Assembly: GCF_014196615.1 (NCBI RefSeq)
Contig: NZ_JACIDY010000011.1
Span: 1-35,137 of the forward strand
DNA length: 35,137 bases
Direction of reading: 5' to 3'
Source: Novosphingobium fluoreni
Lineage (GTDB): Bacteria > Pseudomonadota > Alphaproteobacteria > Sphingomonadales > Sphingomonadaceae
The notes under the pieces were generated by a model. That model searched no databases and was not told where the DNA came from. It saw nothing but the letters and a program-made list of their open reading frames with translations. The number at the start of each line of letters is the position of its first letter. The stretch's first letter is position 1. The translations under genes were made by a program, and so were the position numbers. Below, in pieces: positions 9,359 through 18,413 of the stretch.

Positions 9359-11335
9359 TCACTTGGTTAGCCGCAGTTGTGCGATCTTCGCTGCGATTTC
9401 GGCGAAGGTCTGATTTAGCTGATCCGAGTTGTCGGCCTGGAAAGCGCGACCATCGGACGCACAATTCTCAAGCAGCGGTGTCAGGCTTGTGCCAAAGGCG
9501 ATGACCCAGACGGTGATGCCCTTCTGGTTTTTGGCGATGCTGCAGTACTGGCTGAGCCGGCTCTCGACGATGTTGTTCTGATCATTATCGGACGGGAGCA
9601 GGAGCGAATTCGTCCGCCGCCTGTCCAGCGCGGAGAGGCCATAGGCGTCGTAAGCCTGAAAGTGCGTTTCGGTATCGCCATCCGTCATGAAGATGATGTT
9701 GCGGCCGATCGAACTGCCGTTCGGAGCCGAAGCATTATCCGCCGCGAACAACCCCTCGCGCGAGATCAACCGAAGTCCCCACAGGAAGCCGATATCGTGA
9801 TACGTCCACCCGCGCGTGGCCAGCCCGTTAAGATACGAAGTCAGCGCGCCCGACGTCATCCCGTTTTCGCTGCTCGTCAACCTGCGCGCCGCGCTGGGGC
9901 AGGCGTTGTACAGCGAACTGGGTGAAGACAGCCGAACGTAATCGGTGGACGTGCTGACGGCATCGCTGCGCCATCCGGTGGGTGTGCCGCTATAGTTGGT
10001 TACGGCGCGCGCAAAGACGATGGACGGGATGAACGGCCGCCATTGCGTATCGGGATTGGTGGGCACCGGCACGCTATCGATGTCCATGTCCCACGCCGTG
10101 CCGGTTTCCAGCGGACGCAACGTCTTTCGCTCTTCGATACATGCGTTTGAAGAGTTCCAGGTGAAGTTCTGGTTCGTGGCTTTCGTTGGATCTGCATTAT
10201 TGGGATTGTTGACCGGAAAGCCGACCGTTCCGCCAGCCATCAGGCCGTTTGCGGCTGTGCCTTTGTAGCCCCGGACGTCGAAGGGAAACTGATCATAGAT
10301 CCAATAATTCCTCTTGGTATAAGTCGGCTGCCCCTTGTTGGGGTTGTCGACTTCATCCTGAGTCTGTTGCTGGTTTGTCGTGGGGTAACTGTTTTTCGTG
10401 ATGACACACTGACCACTGGAATTGATCCCGGCAGAATAGGTGTCTCCCCCATATGTCCGATAATTGACCCGAGATTTGGGTACCGCTGACCCCGACCAGG
10501 AAGAACTTGATGTGTTCGTAGCTCTGGCGGTGTTGGCGGGAGCCACGCAGTTTTCAGGGTCGCCATAGCTGGTCGTTACCGTCGGCGTAATGGCCGGCAA
10601 CCAAGTCCCGTAGGTGGTGGTGGTATTACCCTGCTTCCCGGTTTGTTCTTCCTTCTGGCCGTCGAACTTCCGGGATTGATAATACGCGGTATCAACCATC
10701 CAGTCCCGTTTCAGCAGCATGCCGACGTTCACGGTGTTGGAATATGGCACGAATCCATAGCGTACTTGTGTGCCGGATATCTTCGCGCCTTCCAGCGTGT
10801 TATAGAAATTCGTAACCGCCGTTTTCAGCGCTGCAATCTTACTCATCGAGTCGCCGGGATTTGTATCAGTCATCGAACCGGTCGTATCCAGCACGAACAT
10901 AACGTCGGTATTGGGAAGCTGAAGCTGGGCGTCACACGTTACCTGAATGGTGACGTTTTCATTACCGAAAAGCTTCAGCAGCGTCATCGGCGCGACAACT
11001 GAGGCGATGCCATGAACGACCACGTTGGCGTCCACTGTCGGTTCAGGGAAGCTGGGGTTCGAAGTGCCGTAACGTCCTGGCGTATAGTTGGCATTGAAGT
11101 AGGCCAGCGCAGTGGGATAAGTTTTCCCCGCCACGACATTCGTGCCCTGCATCGTGCGCCGATAAGCCAGCACACCCGAATCGCAGGCCTGCTGCAGCCT
11201 GTTCTTGACCAGATAGCTGCGGCCCATGTCCAGCGCGCCGCCGCCTACGGCCAGGAAAACCAGCACGCTGGCGGCCGAAAGGAACATGATGTTCCCTCGG
11301 CGATCGCCGCGCAGCTTTTTCAGCGATGCCCTCAT
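9359..11335 (-). CDS. TadG-like pilus assembly protein with von Willebrand factor A domain
   Basis: This 658-residue protein begins with a short basic cytoplasmic start (LRGDRRGN) and one hydrophobic helix (about 15-35), followed by a large periplasmic part. The vWA domain begins with the metal site DTTGSMTD at residue 150 and includes the later segment NIIFMTDGDTE. Between them is a long Ser/Thr/Asn/Tyr-rich insertion of about 300 residues. TadG-type proteins belong to Flp/Tad pilus clusters and probably help anchor or assemble pili. ATG 11335 has GGGAAG about 7 bases upstream; the TTG at 11350 lies before that site and was rejected. It is first in a three-gene operon with two TadE-like proteins. 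The prepilin, secretin and ATPase genes must be elsewhere. Confidence 0.8.
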   Translation of the reverse strand: MRASLKKLRGDRRGNIMFLSAASVLVFLAVGGGALDMGRSYLVKNRLQQACDSGVLAYRRTMQGTNVVAGKTYPTALAYFNANYTPGRYGTSNPSFPEPTVDANVVVHGIASVVAPMTLLKLFGNENVTIQVTCDAQLQLPNTDVMFVLDTTGSMTDTNPGDSMSKIAALKTAVTNFYNTLEGAKISGTQVRYGFVPYSNTVNVGMLLKRDWMVDTAYYQSRKFDGQKEEQTGKQGNTTTTYGTWLPAITPTVTTSYGDPENCVAPANTARATNTSSSSWSGSAVPKSRVNYRTYGGDTYSAGINSSGQCVITKNSYPTTNQQQTQDEVDNPNKGQPTYTKRNYWIYDQFPFDVRGYKGTAANGLMAGGTVGFPVNNPNNADPTKATNQNFTWNSSNACIEERKTLRPLETGTAWDMDIDSVPVPTNPDTQWRPFIPSIVFARAVTNYSGTPTGWRSDAVSTSTDYVRLSSPSSLYNACPSAARRLTSSENGMTSGALTSYLNGLATRGWTYHDIGFLWGLRLISREGLFAADNASAPNGSSIGRNIIFMTDGDTETHFQAYDAYGLSALDRRRTNSLLLPSDNDQNNIVESRLSQYCSIAKNQKGITVWVIAFGTSLTPLLENCASDGRAFQADNSDQLNQTFAEIAAKIAQLRLTK

Positions 11336-11596
11336 GATTTTTCTTCCCAAACGGTATCGGGATTTTACTTAGGTCGTATTGCCTAATTTCTCGTTTACGA
11401 TGATCGTGTGAGGAGCCTGGAAACTGTACCGATGAGAGGGGCGTTAAAGGTGAACACATAGGCCCGGTCAGCGCGTGCGGAGATTTTGCGGATTATCAGC
11501 AGCTTTCTACCAAACAGATTACAACGCATCGTCGTTGACCCTGCTATGTTTTCCTCTCACCAAACCTGGCACCCAGCGTAGAAGAAGCACTCTTTC

Positions 11597-13045
11597 ATGA
11601 CCTCCTTGGCCGCACTACCGATCGATTTCGAAAACCTCTTCACGCACTCCCCCAATCCGTATGTGCTGGTCGATGACGCGCTTCAGATCGCATGGATGAA
11701 CAACGCCTACCTGCTGACGACGCACCGTAGTCGAGAGGCGATCCTTGGCCTGCCTTTGCTAGAGGCCTTTCCGAGCGACCCGGAGTCAGAAAGCTATCGA
11801 TTGCTCACTCAGTCGCTGCAGCGGGTTCTGGACAGCCGGGTTACCGATGAAATTGCGCTGATCCGCTATGACATTCAGGATCGAGAGGGGCGGATGGAGC
11901 AGCGCTATTGGAGCGCCACGCACACTCCAATGCTTAATGCAGAGGGCAAGGTTGCCTACATCCTCCAGCATACTGTCGACGTGACCGAGCTGCAAAACCT
12001 GCGTCGCTTGCGGGATGAGAGTGGCCTCGTGCAACGGGCGAACGCAGTTCAGGCCCGCAATACCAATCTCAGCGCCGAAACCGGACGCCTGCGCAAGCTG
12101 TTCGAGCAAGCTCCAGGCTTTATCGCCGTGCTGGAGGGTCCCAACCATATTTTCCAGCTGACCAATGCCGCGTATCGCGAGATCATGGGCGGTCGTGACT
12201 TGTTGGGCATGCCTTTGGCACACGCGGTGCCCGAGGCGGTTGACCAAGGATTTGTGGCCCTGTTGGATAACGTCTTGTCGACCGGCGACGCCTATGTCGG
12301 CCGATCTGCCAGTTTCCGCTTGGCGCAAGGGGAAGAGCCGGGCCGGCAACGCTTCCTGGACTTCGTGTATCAGCCGATCGTCGGGGAGGACGGAGCGATT
12401 ACCGGCGTCTTCGTGCAAGGCCATGACGTGACCGAGGAAGCGTCGCTGTTGCGGCGGCAGGAATTGCTGATCAACGAGTTGAATCACCGGGTAAAGAACA
12501 ACCTTGCGATCGTGCAGGGCCTGGCCGCGCAATCGTTCCGGGCGATTGATCCCGCAGGTGATGCAAGGCTGGTATTCGATAGCCGCCTGAAAGCGCTTGC
12601 TGCCGCGCATGATATGCTGACGGAACGGGCGTGGGAGCCGACGTCCTTGCGCCAGACGATCGAACGCACGATTGCCGCCGCTGCCGGGGAAGACGCCGAG
12701 CGCGTCGATTTGGAGGGCCCCATGGTTCCGTTGGAGCCGCAGCACGCCGTCGCGCTGGCGATGGCCGTGCATGAGCTCAGCACCAACGCCATCAAGTACG
12801 GCGCGCTTTCTAACGAAGTCGGACGCGTTACAGTGACCTGGCATCATGACGATGAGGGGATGCTGGTGATCGATTGGACCGAGCGGGGTGGCCCCCTTGT
12901 CGCTGTGCCCAGTCGCAAAGGTTTCGGCACGCGGCTGATCGAGCGAGGTCTTTCTGCCGAAGTGGATGGCCGGGCTAAAATCGATTTTCCGTCCGATGGC
13001 GTGCATTGTCGGTTTACGATCAATCTGCCCGCCCGATCGAGTTAA
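11597..13045 (+). CDS. double-PAS HWE-family sensor histidine kinase
   Basis: This soluble 482-residue kinase has two PAS domains (about 10-130 and 170-285; the second ends VFVQGHDVTEE), a short coiled linker, an HWE phosphoacceptor box (ELNHRVKNNLAIVQGLA, phospho-His 297) and an ATPase domain with MAVHELSTNAIKYGAL, the WTERGG motif and GFGTRLIERGL. No membrane helices are present. It resembles blue-light or redox sensing PAS-HWE kinases, but the LOV cysteine motif (GxNCRFLQ) is absent, so flavin photochemistry is unlikely. It has no linked receiver gene. It is read away from the tad-like operon, with about 260 bases between the two starts, and forms a second HWE kinase within 5 kb of the first. 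Confidence 0.88.
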   Translation: MTSLAALPIDFENLFTHSPNPYVLVDDALQIAWMNNAYLLTTHRSREAILGLPLLEAFPSDPESESYRLLTQSLQRVLDSRVTDEIALIRYDIQDREGRMEQRYWSATHTPMLNAEGKVAYILQHTVDVTELQNLRRLRDESGLVQRANAVQARNTNLSAETGRLRKLFEQAPGFIAVLEGPNHIFQLTNAAYREIMGGRDLLGMPLAHAVPEAVDQGFVALLDNVLSTGDAYVGRSASFRLAQGEEPGRQRFLDFVYQPIVGEDGAITGVFVQGHDVTEEASLLRRQELLINELNHRVKNNLAIVQGLAAQSFRAIDPAGDARLVFDSRLKALAAAHDMLTERAWEPTSLRQTIERTIAAAAGEDAERVDLEGPMVPLEPQHAVALAMAVHELSTNAIKYGALSNEVGRVTVTWHHDDEGMLVIDWTERGGPLVAVPSRKGFGTRLIERGLSAEVDGRAKIDFPSDGVHCRFTINLPARSS

Positions 13046-13164
13046 ACCCATCGTCGCCGCAGGGCGCTTCGGCGTTTGCCGCGTGATCGTCGCAACTATT
13101 CGCTTGGTAAAAACCTTCTCTCACATAGGCGCGATTGTCCGCGCTTGTAGGCAAGGAGAGAGCG

Positions 13165-13431
13165 ATGTCCGGTGGCGGTGAATTGGAGCCCCAAGATTCG
13201 CGTAAAGTCGTTGGGACCAAAGGCGACCCGAACAAGACATGGCGTGAGGAAGAAGATTCGACCGCGAAGCGCGGCGAGTATGAACCGGTTGATAGCCGCA
13301 ACGTGACGGGTCAGGCCTCCAGCACACCGGATCGTTGGCAGAACGTGGATCGGCGCCCGCCGCAGGCTGACGGTCAGCCCGCGGACGATATCGATCCCGC
13401 TATAGACCCCGACGAACGACCGCCGGCGTAA
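13165..13431 (+). CDS. small hydrophilic protein with an internal repeat
   Basis: This 88-residue, strongly charged protein has no hydrophobic segment. A ten-residue unit occurs twice: EPQDSRKVVG (coded at 13186-13215) and EPVDSRNVTG (13282-13311). The tail is Asp/Pro-rich. AAGGAGAG at 13153-13160 gives a strong ribosome-binding site for ATG 13165, so an earlier in-frame ATG is unlikely. The composition suggests an intrinsically disordered protein. I know of no assigned function. It follows the HWE kinase by 119 bases and is convergent with modB, whose stop is only 4 bases away. Confidence 0.7.
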   Translation: MSGGGELEPQDSRKVVGTKGDPNKTWREEEDSTAKRGEYEPVDSRNVTGQASSTPDRWQNVDRRPPQADGQPADDIDPAIDPDERPPA

Positions 13432-13435
13432 GAGG

Positions 13436-14113
13436 TCATTGCCGCCGCGCCGATCGCGTGAGCCACTCCGATAGGGCTAGCGCGACGAGGGAAAGGGCGA
13501 CCGCGATCAGCGCGAGGCGCGTCACCGCGTTCTCTCCGCCCGGCAATTGGAGGGCGCTATAGATCGCCAGCGGAATGGTTCGTGTCTCGCCTGGAATGTT
13601 CGAAACGAACGTGATCGTTGCGCCGAATTCGCCCAGTGATCTGGCAAAGCCTAGCACGGTTCCGGCCAGCAAACCGGGCGTCGCTAACGGCAGCGTGATC
13701 GTCCAAAAGGTGTGCCCTCGCGAAGCCCCGAGTGTGCGAGCAGCCCCTTCGAGGCGACGGTCCACGTTTTCGATTGAGATGCGCATCGTGCGCACCATCA
13801 GCGGAAGCGCCATGATCGCTGCCGCCAGGGCTGCACCTGTCCAGCGAAACATCAACGACACGCCCAGCCATCGGGCTAGCGGCCCGCCGATCCACCCGTT
13901 GTTTCCGAATGCCAGGAGAAGCAACCACCCCGTGACTACGGGCGGCAGCACCAGCGGCAGGTGGACAAGAGCGTCGATCAGCAGTTTGCCGGGGATACGC
14001 GTGCGGGCCAAGAGCCAGGCCAAGCCAAAGGCGATGGGCAGCATCAGCACGATCGCGACCGCACTGATTTTGAGGGATAGGGCGATGATGCCCCATTCCG
14101 CTGGGCTGAGCAT
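13436..14113 (-). CDS. modB: molybdate ABC transporter permease
   Basis: This 225-residue inner-membrane protein has about five transmembrane segments and the ABC-permease coupling loop (EGAARTLGASRGHTFW, then ITLPLATPGLLAG), plus LGEFGATITFVSN, which is typical of ModB. ModB forms the channel for molybdate (or tungstate) taken from the binding protein ModA and driven by the ATPase ModC. AGGAC lies about 5 bases before the ATG. Neither modA nor modC is beside it: the upstream neighbour is putR and the downstream gene is on the other strand. It is therefore an orphan here. It may work with components encoded elsewhere, or be a relic. The reading frame is intact. Confidence 0.88.
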   Translation of the reverse strand: MLSPAEWGIIALSLKISAVAIVLMLPIAFGLAWLLARTRIPGKLLIDALVHLPLVLPPVVTGWLLLLAFGNNGWIGGPLARWLGVSLMFRWTGAALAAAIMALPLMVRTMRISIENVDRRLEGAARTLGASRGHTFWTITLPLATPGLLAGTVLGFARSLGEFGATITFVSNIPGETRTIPLAIYSALQLPGGENAVTRLALIAVALSLVALALSEWLTRSARRQ

Positions 14114-14187
14114 GCCTGTCCTAACCCTGCGATCGCATCATATATCCTGCCGTATATGGGAGCAGATCGGCATCGCCAAGCCCGGCC

Positions 14188-14640
14188 TTAGCCGCCGCTA
14201 TCCTTCACCGTCTCCATGGCGACGAAAGTCGAGGTGCTGGCGACGTGGGGAAGGGTGGATATCTTCTCGCCTAAGACCATCCGATAGCGGCGGATGTCTG
14301 ACGTACGGACCTTCAGCAGATAGTCGAAGCTGCTGGCGATCATGTGGCATTCCTCCACTTCCGGGATGCGGCGCACCGCCTCGTTGAACTGACGCAGCGC
14401 CGCCTCGCGGGTGTCAGAGAGTTTCACTTCAGCGAATGCGATGTGATCCAGCCCCAGCTTGGCGAGATCGACCACGGCGGTGAAGCCCCGGATAACCCCG
14501 GCCTCCATCAAGCGCCGCATTCGTACCTGGCAGGGCGTCTTCGAAAGTCCGATCCGCTGCGCCAGATCAGTGACTGCGATGCGACCGTCACTTTGCAGCA
14601 CGGCGATGATCTTGCGGTCGAAGTCATCCAGGTCGATCAC
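14188..14640 (-). CDS. putR: Lrp/AsnC-family regulator of proline catabolism
   Basis: This 150-residue regulator has an N-terminal winged helix-turn-helix (DDFDRKIIAVLQSDGRI, then LAQRIGLSKTPCQVRMRRL) and a C-terminal RAM/AsnC effector domain (about 65-145). It is divergent from putA, the arrangement known for PutR in Agrobacterium and Rhodobacter, where this Lrp-type protein activates putA in response to proline. The PutA here lacks the DNA-binding domain found in enteric PutA, which fits the need for a separate regulator. GTG 14640 was chosen because GAGGGG sits about 9 bases upstream; the frame is open to 14694 but those residues do not fit the family. It is expected to bind the 146-base gap to putA. 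Confidence 0.85.
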   Translation of the reverse strand: MIDLDDFDRKIIAVLQSDGRIAVTDLAQRIGLSKTPCQVRMRRLMEAGVIRGFTAVVDLAKLGLDHIAFAEVKLSDTREAALRQFNEAVRRIPEVEECHMIASSFDYLLKVRTSDIRRYRMVLGEKISTLPHVASTSTFVAMETVKDSGG

Positions 14641-14786
14641 GGACGGTGCCCCTCTTGGCAATATGACTGAGGAATGCGTAATCCAATTCCACAAGACCTA
14701 CAAAGATACATTGAATAGGGCAACATGATCTATCGTTTCATCGTGAAAGGGCACATTGCCTCAAACCAATCGCTTATATTGGTGTG
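14641..14786. promoter_or_regulatory. putR-putA divergent control region
   Basis: This is a 146-base gap, AT-richer than its neighbours, that must hold both promoters. It contains an imperfect inverted repeat, ATGA (14725-14728) and TCAT (14738-14741), nine bases apart, within an AT-rich context. This is a candidate Lrp-type operator, but the match is too short to be secure. No clear -35/-10 pair was found. Confidence 0.35.
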
Positions 14787-17700
14787 ATGACCCAGACTGC
14801 TCCTTTCGCCGACTTTGCTCCACCGGCCTCGCTGCCATCGCCGCTGCGCGCTGCGATTACCGCCGCGTATCGAATGCCCGAACAAGCAGCGCTAAGTCCC
14901 CTGCTGGACGCCGCCACCTTGCCCAGCATTACGACAGAGGCGATCCGACGCACTTCGACGGAGCTGGTCACGCGTTTGCGTTCTCAGCGGAAGGCGGGCC
15001 CGGTAGAGGGTCTTGTGCAGGAGTACTCGCTATCGAGCGAGGAGGGCGTCGCCCTCATGTGCCTGGCCGAAGCTTTGCTGCGGATCCCGGATAACGACAC
15101 CCGTGATGCCCTGATTCGCGACAAGATCGCCGAGGGAAATTGGGCGGCGCATCTGGGTGGTGGGAAGCCGTTGTTCGTCAACGCCGCCACTTGGGGCCTC
15201 GTGGTGACCGGCAAACTGGTCGGCAGCGTCGACGACCGTGGGCTGGGGGCGGCGCTGACCCGCCTGGTCGCAAGGGCGGGTGAGCCGGTGATCCGACGCG
15301 GCGTGGATCTTGCCATGCGGATGATGGGTGAGCAGTTCGTCACCGGCGAAACCATCGGCGAAGCGCTGAAGCGCGCGACAGCGTTGGAAGCACGCGGCTT
15401 CCGCTACAGCTACGACATGCTGGGCGAAGCGGCGATGACTTCTGCCGACGCGGCCCGCTATTACCGCGATTACGAGCAGGCGATCCGCGCGATCGGCTCG
15501 GCTGCCCAGGGGCGCGGCGTTTATGAAGGGCCGGGCATTTCCATCAAGCTGTCCGCACTCCACCCCCGTTACGTTCGGGCGCAAGTCGATCGAGTGCAAG
15601 CCGAATTGCTCCCGCGCGTCCGGACGCTGGCGCTGATGGCGAAGTCCTTCGACATCGGCTTCAATATCGATGCAGAAGAGGCCGATCGACTGGAACTGTC
15701 CCTCGATCTGCTGGAAAGCCTGGCGCTCGATCCGGAACTTGCCGGTTGGGATGGCCTGGGCTTCGTGGTGCAGGCCTATGGCAAGCGCTGCCCCTTCGTG
15801 ATCGACTGGATCATCGATCTGGCGCGCCGTGCCGATCGCCGCATCATGGTCAGGCTGGTGAAAGGCGCTTACTGGGACGCAGAGATCAAGCGCACCCAGG
15901 TAGACGGGCTGGCGGATTTCCCGGTTTACACGCGCAAGCTTCATACGGACGTCGCCTACATCGCCTGCGCCCGTAAGTTGCTGGCGGCAAAGGACGCAGT
16001 GTTCCCGCAATTCGCCACGCACAATGCGCAGACCCTGGCGACGATCTACCATCTCGCCGGCCCGGATTTTGCGTTGGGACAGTACGAATTCCAGTGCCTG
16101 CATGGTATGGGCGAGGCATTGTACGAGCAGGTCGTAGGGGCGGCTGAGACCGGCAAGCTGGGACGGCCCTGCCGCATTTACGCACCGGTCGGCACGCATG
16201 AGACGCTGCTGGCCTACCTTGTCCGTCGCCTGCTTGAGAATGGTGCGAATTCTTCGTTCGTAAACCGCATCGCCGACCCGGAAGTGCCGGTAGAGGCGTT
16301 GACCGCCGATCCCGCGCAGCTTGTCCGCACGATGCCGCAGCCGGGCGCTTCGCACGACCTGATCGCCCTGCCGCGCGATCTTTACCCCGATCGTGAGAAC
16401 TCCGCCGGGATCGACCTGAGCAACGAGGGTGCGCTGGCGGACCTGTCATTGGCCCTGGCGCAGAGTGCCGAACTGCCGTGGGTTGCGGCTCCGGCTAGCG
16501 CCTTGACCGGCTCCCGGGGAATTCGGAACCCGGCGGATCACGATGATGTCGTCGGTCATGTGACAGAGGCGACTGTGGATCAGGCGCGGGAAGCGGCGCA
16601 GATCGCTGCCAGATCGCGGTGGAGCGAGGTCCCCGTCGCCGAGCGCGCTGCGATTTTGGAGCGGTGCGCGGATGCCATGCAGGCGCGGATGGCCGTTCTG
16701 ATGGGCCTTGCGATCCGGGAAGCGGGCAAGTCCGCCGCCAACGCCATCGCCGAAGTGCGGGAGGCGATCGATTTCCTGCGCTATTATGCGGCCCAGGCCC
16801 GAAAGGCGGAGAGCGCGCCCGCACAGCCACTGGGGCCAGTGACCTGCATCAGTCCTTGGAACTTCCCGCTGGCGATCTTCACCGGGCAGGTCGCCGCCGC
16901 ACTTGTTGCCGGAAATCCCGTGCTGGCAAAGCCTGCGGAGGAGACGCCGCTGATCGCTGCCGAAGCGGTCCGACTGCTGCATGAGGCCGGGGTGCCGCAC
17001 GATGCGCTGCAACTCCTGCCCGGCGATGGCGAGATCGGTGCCGCTCTGGTGGCCGCACCTGAGACGATGGCGGTGATGTTCACCGGCTCCACCGAGGTGG
17101 CGCGGATGATCCAGGGCCAGCTTTCCACCAGGCTTGCTCCCGATGGCAGCCCCATTCCGCTGATCGCGGAGACAGGCGGCCAGAATGCGATGATCGTCGA
17201 TTCCTCCGCGTTGGCCGAACAGGTCGTGGCGGACGTGATAGCCTCCGCGTTCGACAGCGCCGGTCAGCGGTGCTCGGCGCTACGGATTCTGTGCCTGCAG
17301 GAAGATTGCGCGGATCGCGTGCTGACGATGCTGAAGGGCGCATTGGCCGAGCTTCGCGTGGGCAACCCCACGCATCTGGCAACGGACATCGGCCCGGTCA
17401 TCTCGGCCGAAGCGCGCGAAACGATTGACCGTCATGTCGAGGGTATGACGGCGCGTGGCCATCGCGTGGAACGGTCAGCCCTGCCCGAGCAAGCGCAAAA
17501 CGGCACTTTCGTCGCGCCCACGATCATCGAGATCGATGCGATCTCCGATGTAGGACGAGAGGTTTTCGGGCCCGTGCTTCACGTCCTGCGCTGGAAGCGG
17601 GATGATCTGGACGCCTTGATCGATCAGATCAACGCCACCGGTTATGGCCTGACGTTCGGTCTGCATACCCGACTGGATCAAACGGTCGCGCATGTGACGC

Positions 17701-18389
17701 AGCGGGTGAAGGCGGGCAATCTTTACGTCAATCGCAACGTCATCGGCGCGATCGTGGGCGTGCAGCCGTTTGGGGGGCGTGGTCTTTCCGGAACGGGCCC
17801 CAAGGCGGGCGGCCCGCTTTATCTGCGCCGTCTGGGCTCGCCTGGAGATGCGACCGCCGGAACGGATGGGCCGGTGCCCCCGGCGCTGCAGGCCTTCGTC
17901 GCCTGGCTGGAGGCAAACGGGGATAGCCGGGGCGCTCAACTTGCTCGGCAATATGCCGGCAGGAATAGACCCGGCCTCGAGACCACGCTGCCCGGCCCGG
18001 TGGGCGAGCGTAACCTCTACGCCCAACACCCGCGTGGGAACGTGCTGCTGATGCCGGCCACGCGTGACGGCATGCTGTCGCAAATGGCGGCCGTCCTCGC
18101 GAGCGGCAATCGCGCCACGATCGATGGCATGACGCTGCCAGCGGGGTTGCCGAAATCGATAGCCGACCTGTTCGCCGGGAATGAAACCTCCCCCGCCGCG
18201 ATCCTGGCGGAAGGCGAACGCGTGGCCGAGGCGAACCGCAAGGCGGCGCATATGGACGGCGCGATCGTGCCGGTCCATGCGGCCGATGCCGGGGGGCTAT
18301 GGCCTACGGACTGGTTGTTGGAAGAAGTCTCCACCTCGGTGAACACGACCGCGGCGGGTGGAAACGCCAGCCTGATGATGATCGGCTGA
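14787..18389 (+). CDS. putA: bifunctional proline dehydrogenase / L-glutamate gamma-semialdehyde dehydrogenase
   Basis: This 1200-residue enzyme oxidises proline to glutamate in two steps, channelling pyrroline-5-carboxylate between sites. The N-terminal half is the FAD-dependent proline dehydrogenase barrel (about 180-470, with GPGISIKLSALHPRY, RLVKGAYWDAEIKR and the C-terminal LVRRLLENGANSSFVNRI). The centre is an NAD-dependent aldehyde dehydrogenase (about 510-1010) with Glu 795 (AETGGQN) and nucleophile Cys 829 (GQRCSAL). A C-terminal domain follows. The ribbon-helix-helix DNA-binding domain of E. coli PutA is missing, so it should not self-regulate. ATG 14787 is preferred over the GTG directly before it. 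It probably associates with the inner membrane when reduced. It is convergent with the MarR gene, 8 bases apart. Confidence 0.95.
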   Translation: MTQTAPFADFAPPASLPSPLRAAITAAYRMPEQAALSPLLDAATLPSITTEAIRRTSTELVTRLRSQRKAGPVEGLVQEYSLSSEEGVALMCLAEALLRIPDNDTRDALIRDKIAEGNWAAHLGGGKPLFVNAATWGLVVTGKLVGSVDDRGLGAALTRLVARAGEPVIRRGVDLAMRMMGEQFVTGETIGEALKRATALEARGFRYSYDMLGEAAMTSADAARYYRDYEQAIRAIGSAAQGRGVYEGPGISIKLSALHPRYVRAQVDRVQAELLPRVRTLALMAKSFDIGFNIDAEEADRLELSLDLLESLALDPELAGWDGLGFVVQAYGKRCPFVIDWIIDLARRADRRIMVRLVKGAYWDAEIKRTQVDGLADFPVYTRKLHTDVAYIACARKLLAAKDAVFPQFATHNAQTLATIYHLAGPDFALGQYEFQCLHGMGEALYEQVVGAAETGKLGRPCRIYAPVGTHETLLAYLVRRLLENGANSSFVNRIADPEVPVEALTADPAQLVRTMPQPGASHDLIALPRDLYPDRENSAGIDLSNEGALADLSLALAQSAELPWVAAPASALTGSRGIRNPADHDDVVGHVTEATVDQAREAAQIAARSRWSEVPVAERAAILERCADAMQARMAVLMGLAIREAGKSAANAIAEVREAIDFLRYYAAQARKAESAPAQPLGPVTCISPWNFPLAIFTGQVAAALVAGNPVLAKPAEETPLIAAEAVRLLHEAGVPHDALQLLPGDGEIGAALVAAPETMAVMFTGSTEVARMIQGQLSTRLAPDGSPIPLIAETGGQNAMIVDSSALAEQVVADVIASAFDSAGQRCSALRILCLQEDCADRVLTMLKGALAELRVGNPTHLATDIGPVISAEARETIDRHVEGMTARGHRVERSALPEQAQNGTFVAPTIIEIDAISDVGREVFGPVLHVLRWKRDDLDALIDQINATGYGLTFGLHTRLDQTVAHVTQRVKAGNLYVNRNVIGAIVGVQPFGGRGLSGTGPKAGGPLYLRRLGSPGDATAGTDGPVPPALQAFVAWLEANGDSRGAQLARQYAGRNRPGLETTLPGPVGERNLYAQHPRGNVLLMPATRDGMLSQMAAVLASGNRATIDGMTLPAGLPKSIADLFAGNETSPAAILAEGERVAEANRKAAHMDGAIVPVHAADAGGLWPTDWLLEEVSTSVNTTAAGGNASLMMIG

Positions 18390-18395
18390 GGGCCG

Positions 18396-18413
18396 CGTCA
18401 GCCGCGGCTGACG
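18396..18413. terminator. 18-bp perfect palindrome between putA and the MarR gene
   Basis: CGTCAGCCGCGGCTGACG is its own reverse complement. It covers the last codons and stop of the MarR gene and begins 6 bases after the putA stop. It could fold into a GC-rich stem ending both convergent transcripts. No T-run follows, so terminator activity is uncertain. Confidence 0.4.

Noticed and set aside
11411..11444. Second EcfG-like promoter (GGAAAC, then CGTT) before the double-PAS kinase
   Set aside because: The -35 element is not GGAAC; matching it needs an 18-base spacer or an inserted A, so it is too loose to report.
11597..13045. LOV-type blue-light sensor in the second HWE kinase
   Set aside because: The PAS domains lack the GxNCRFLQ cysteine motif needed for the flavin adduct.
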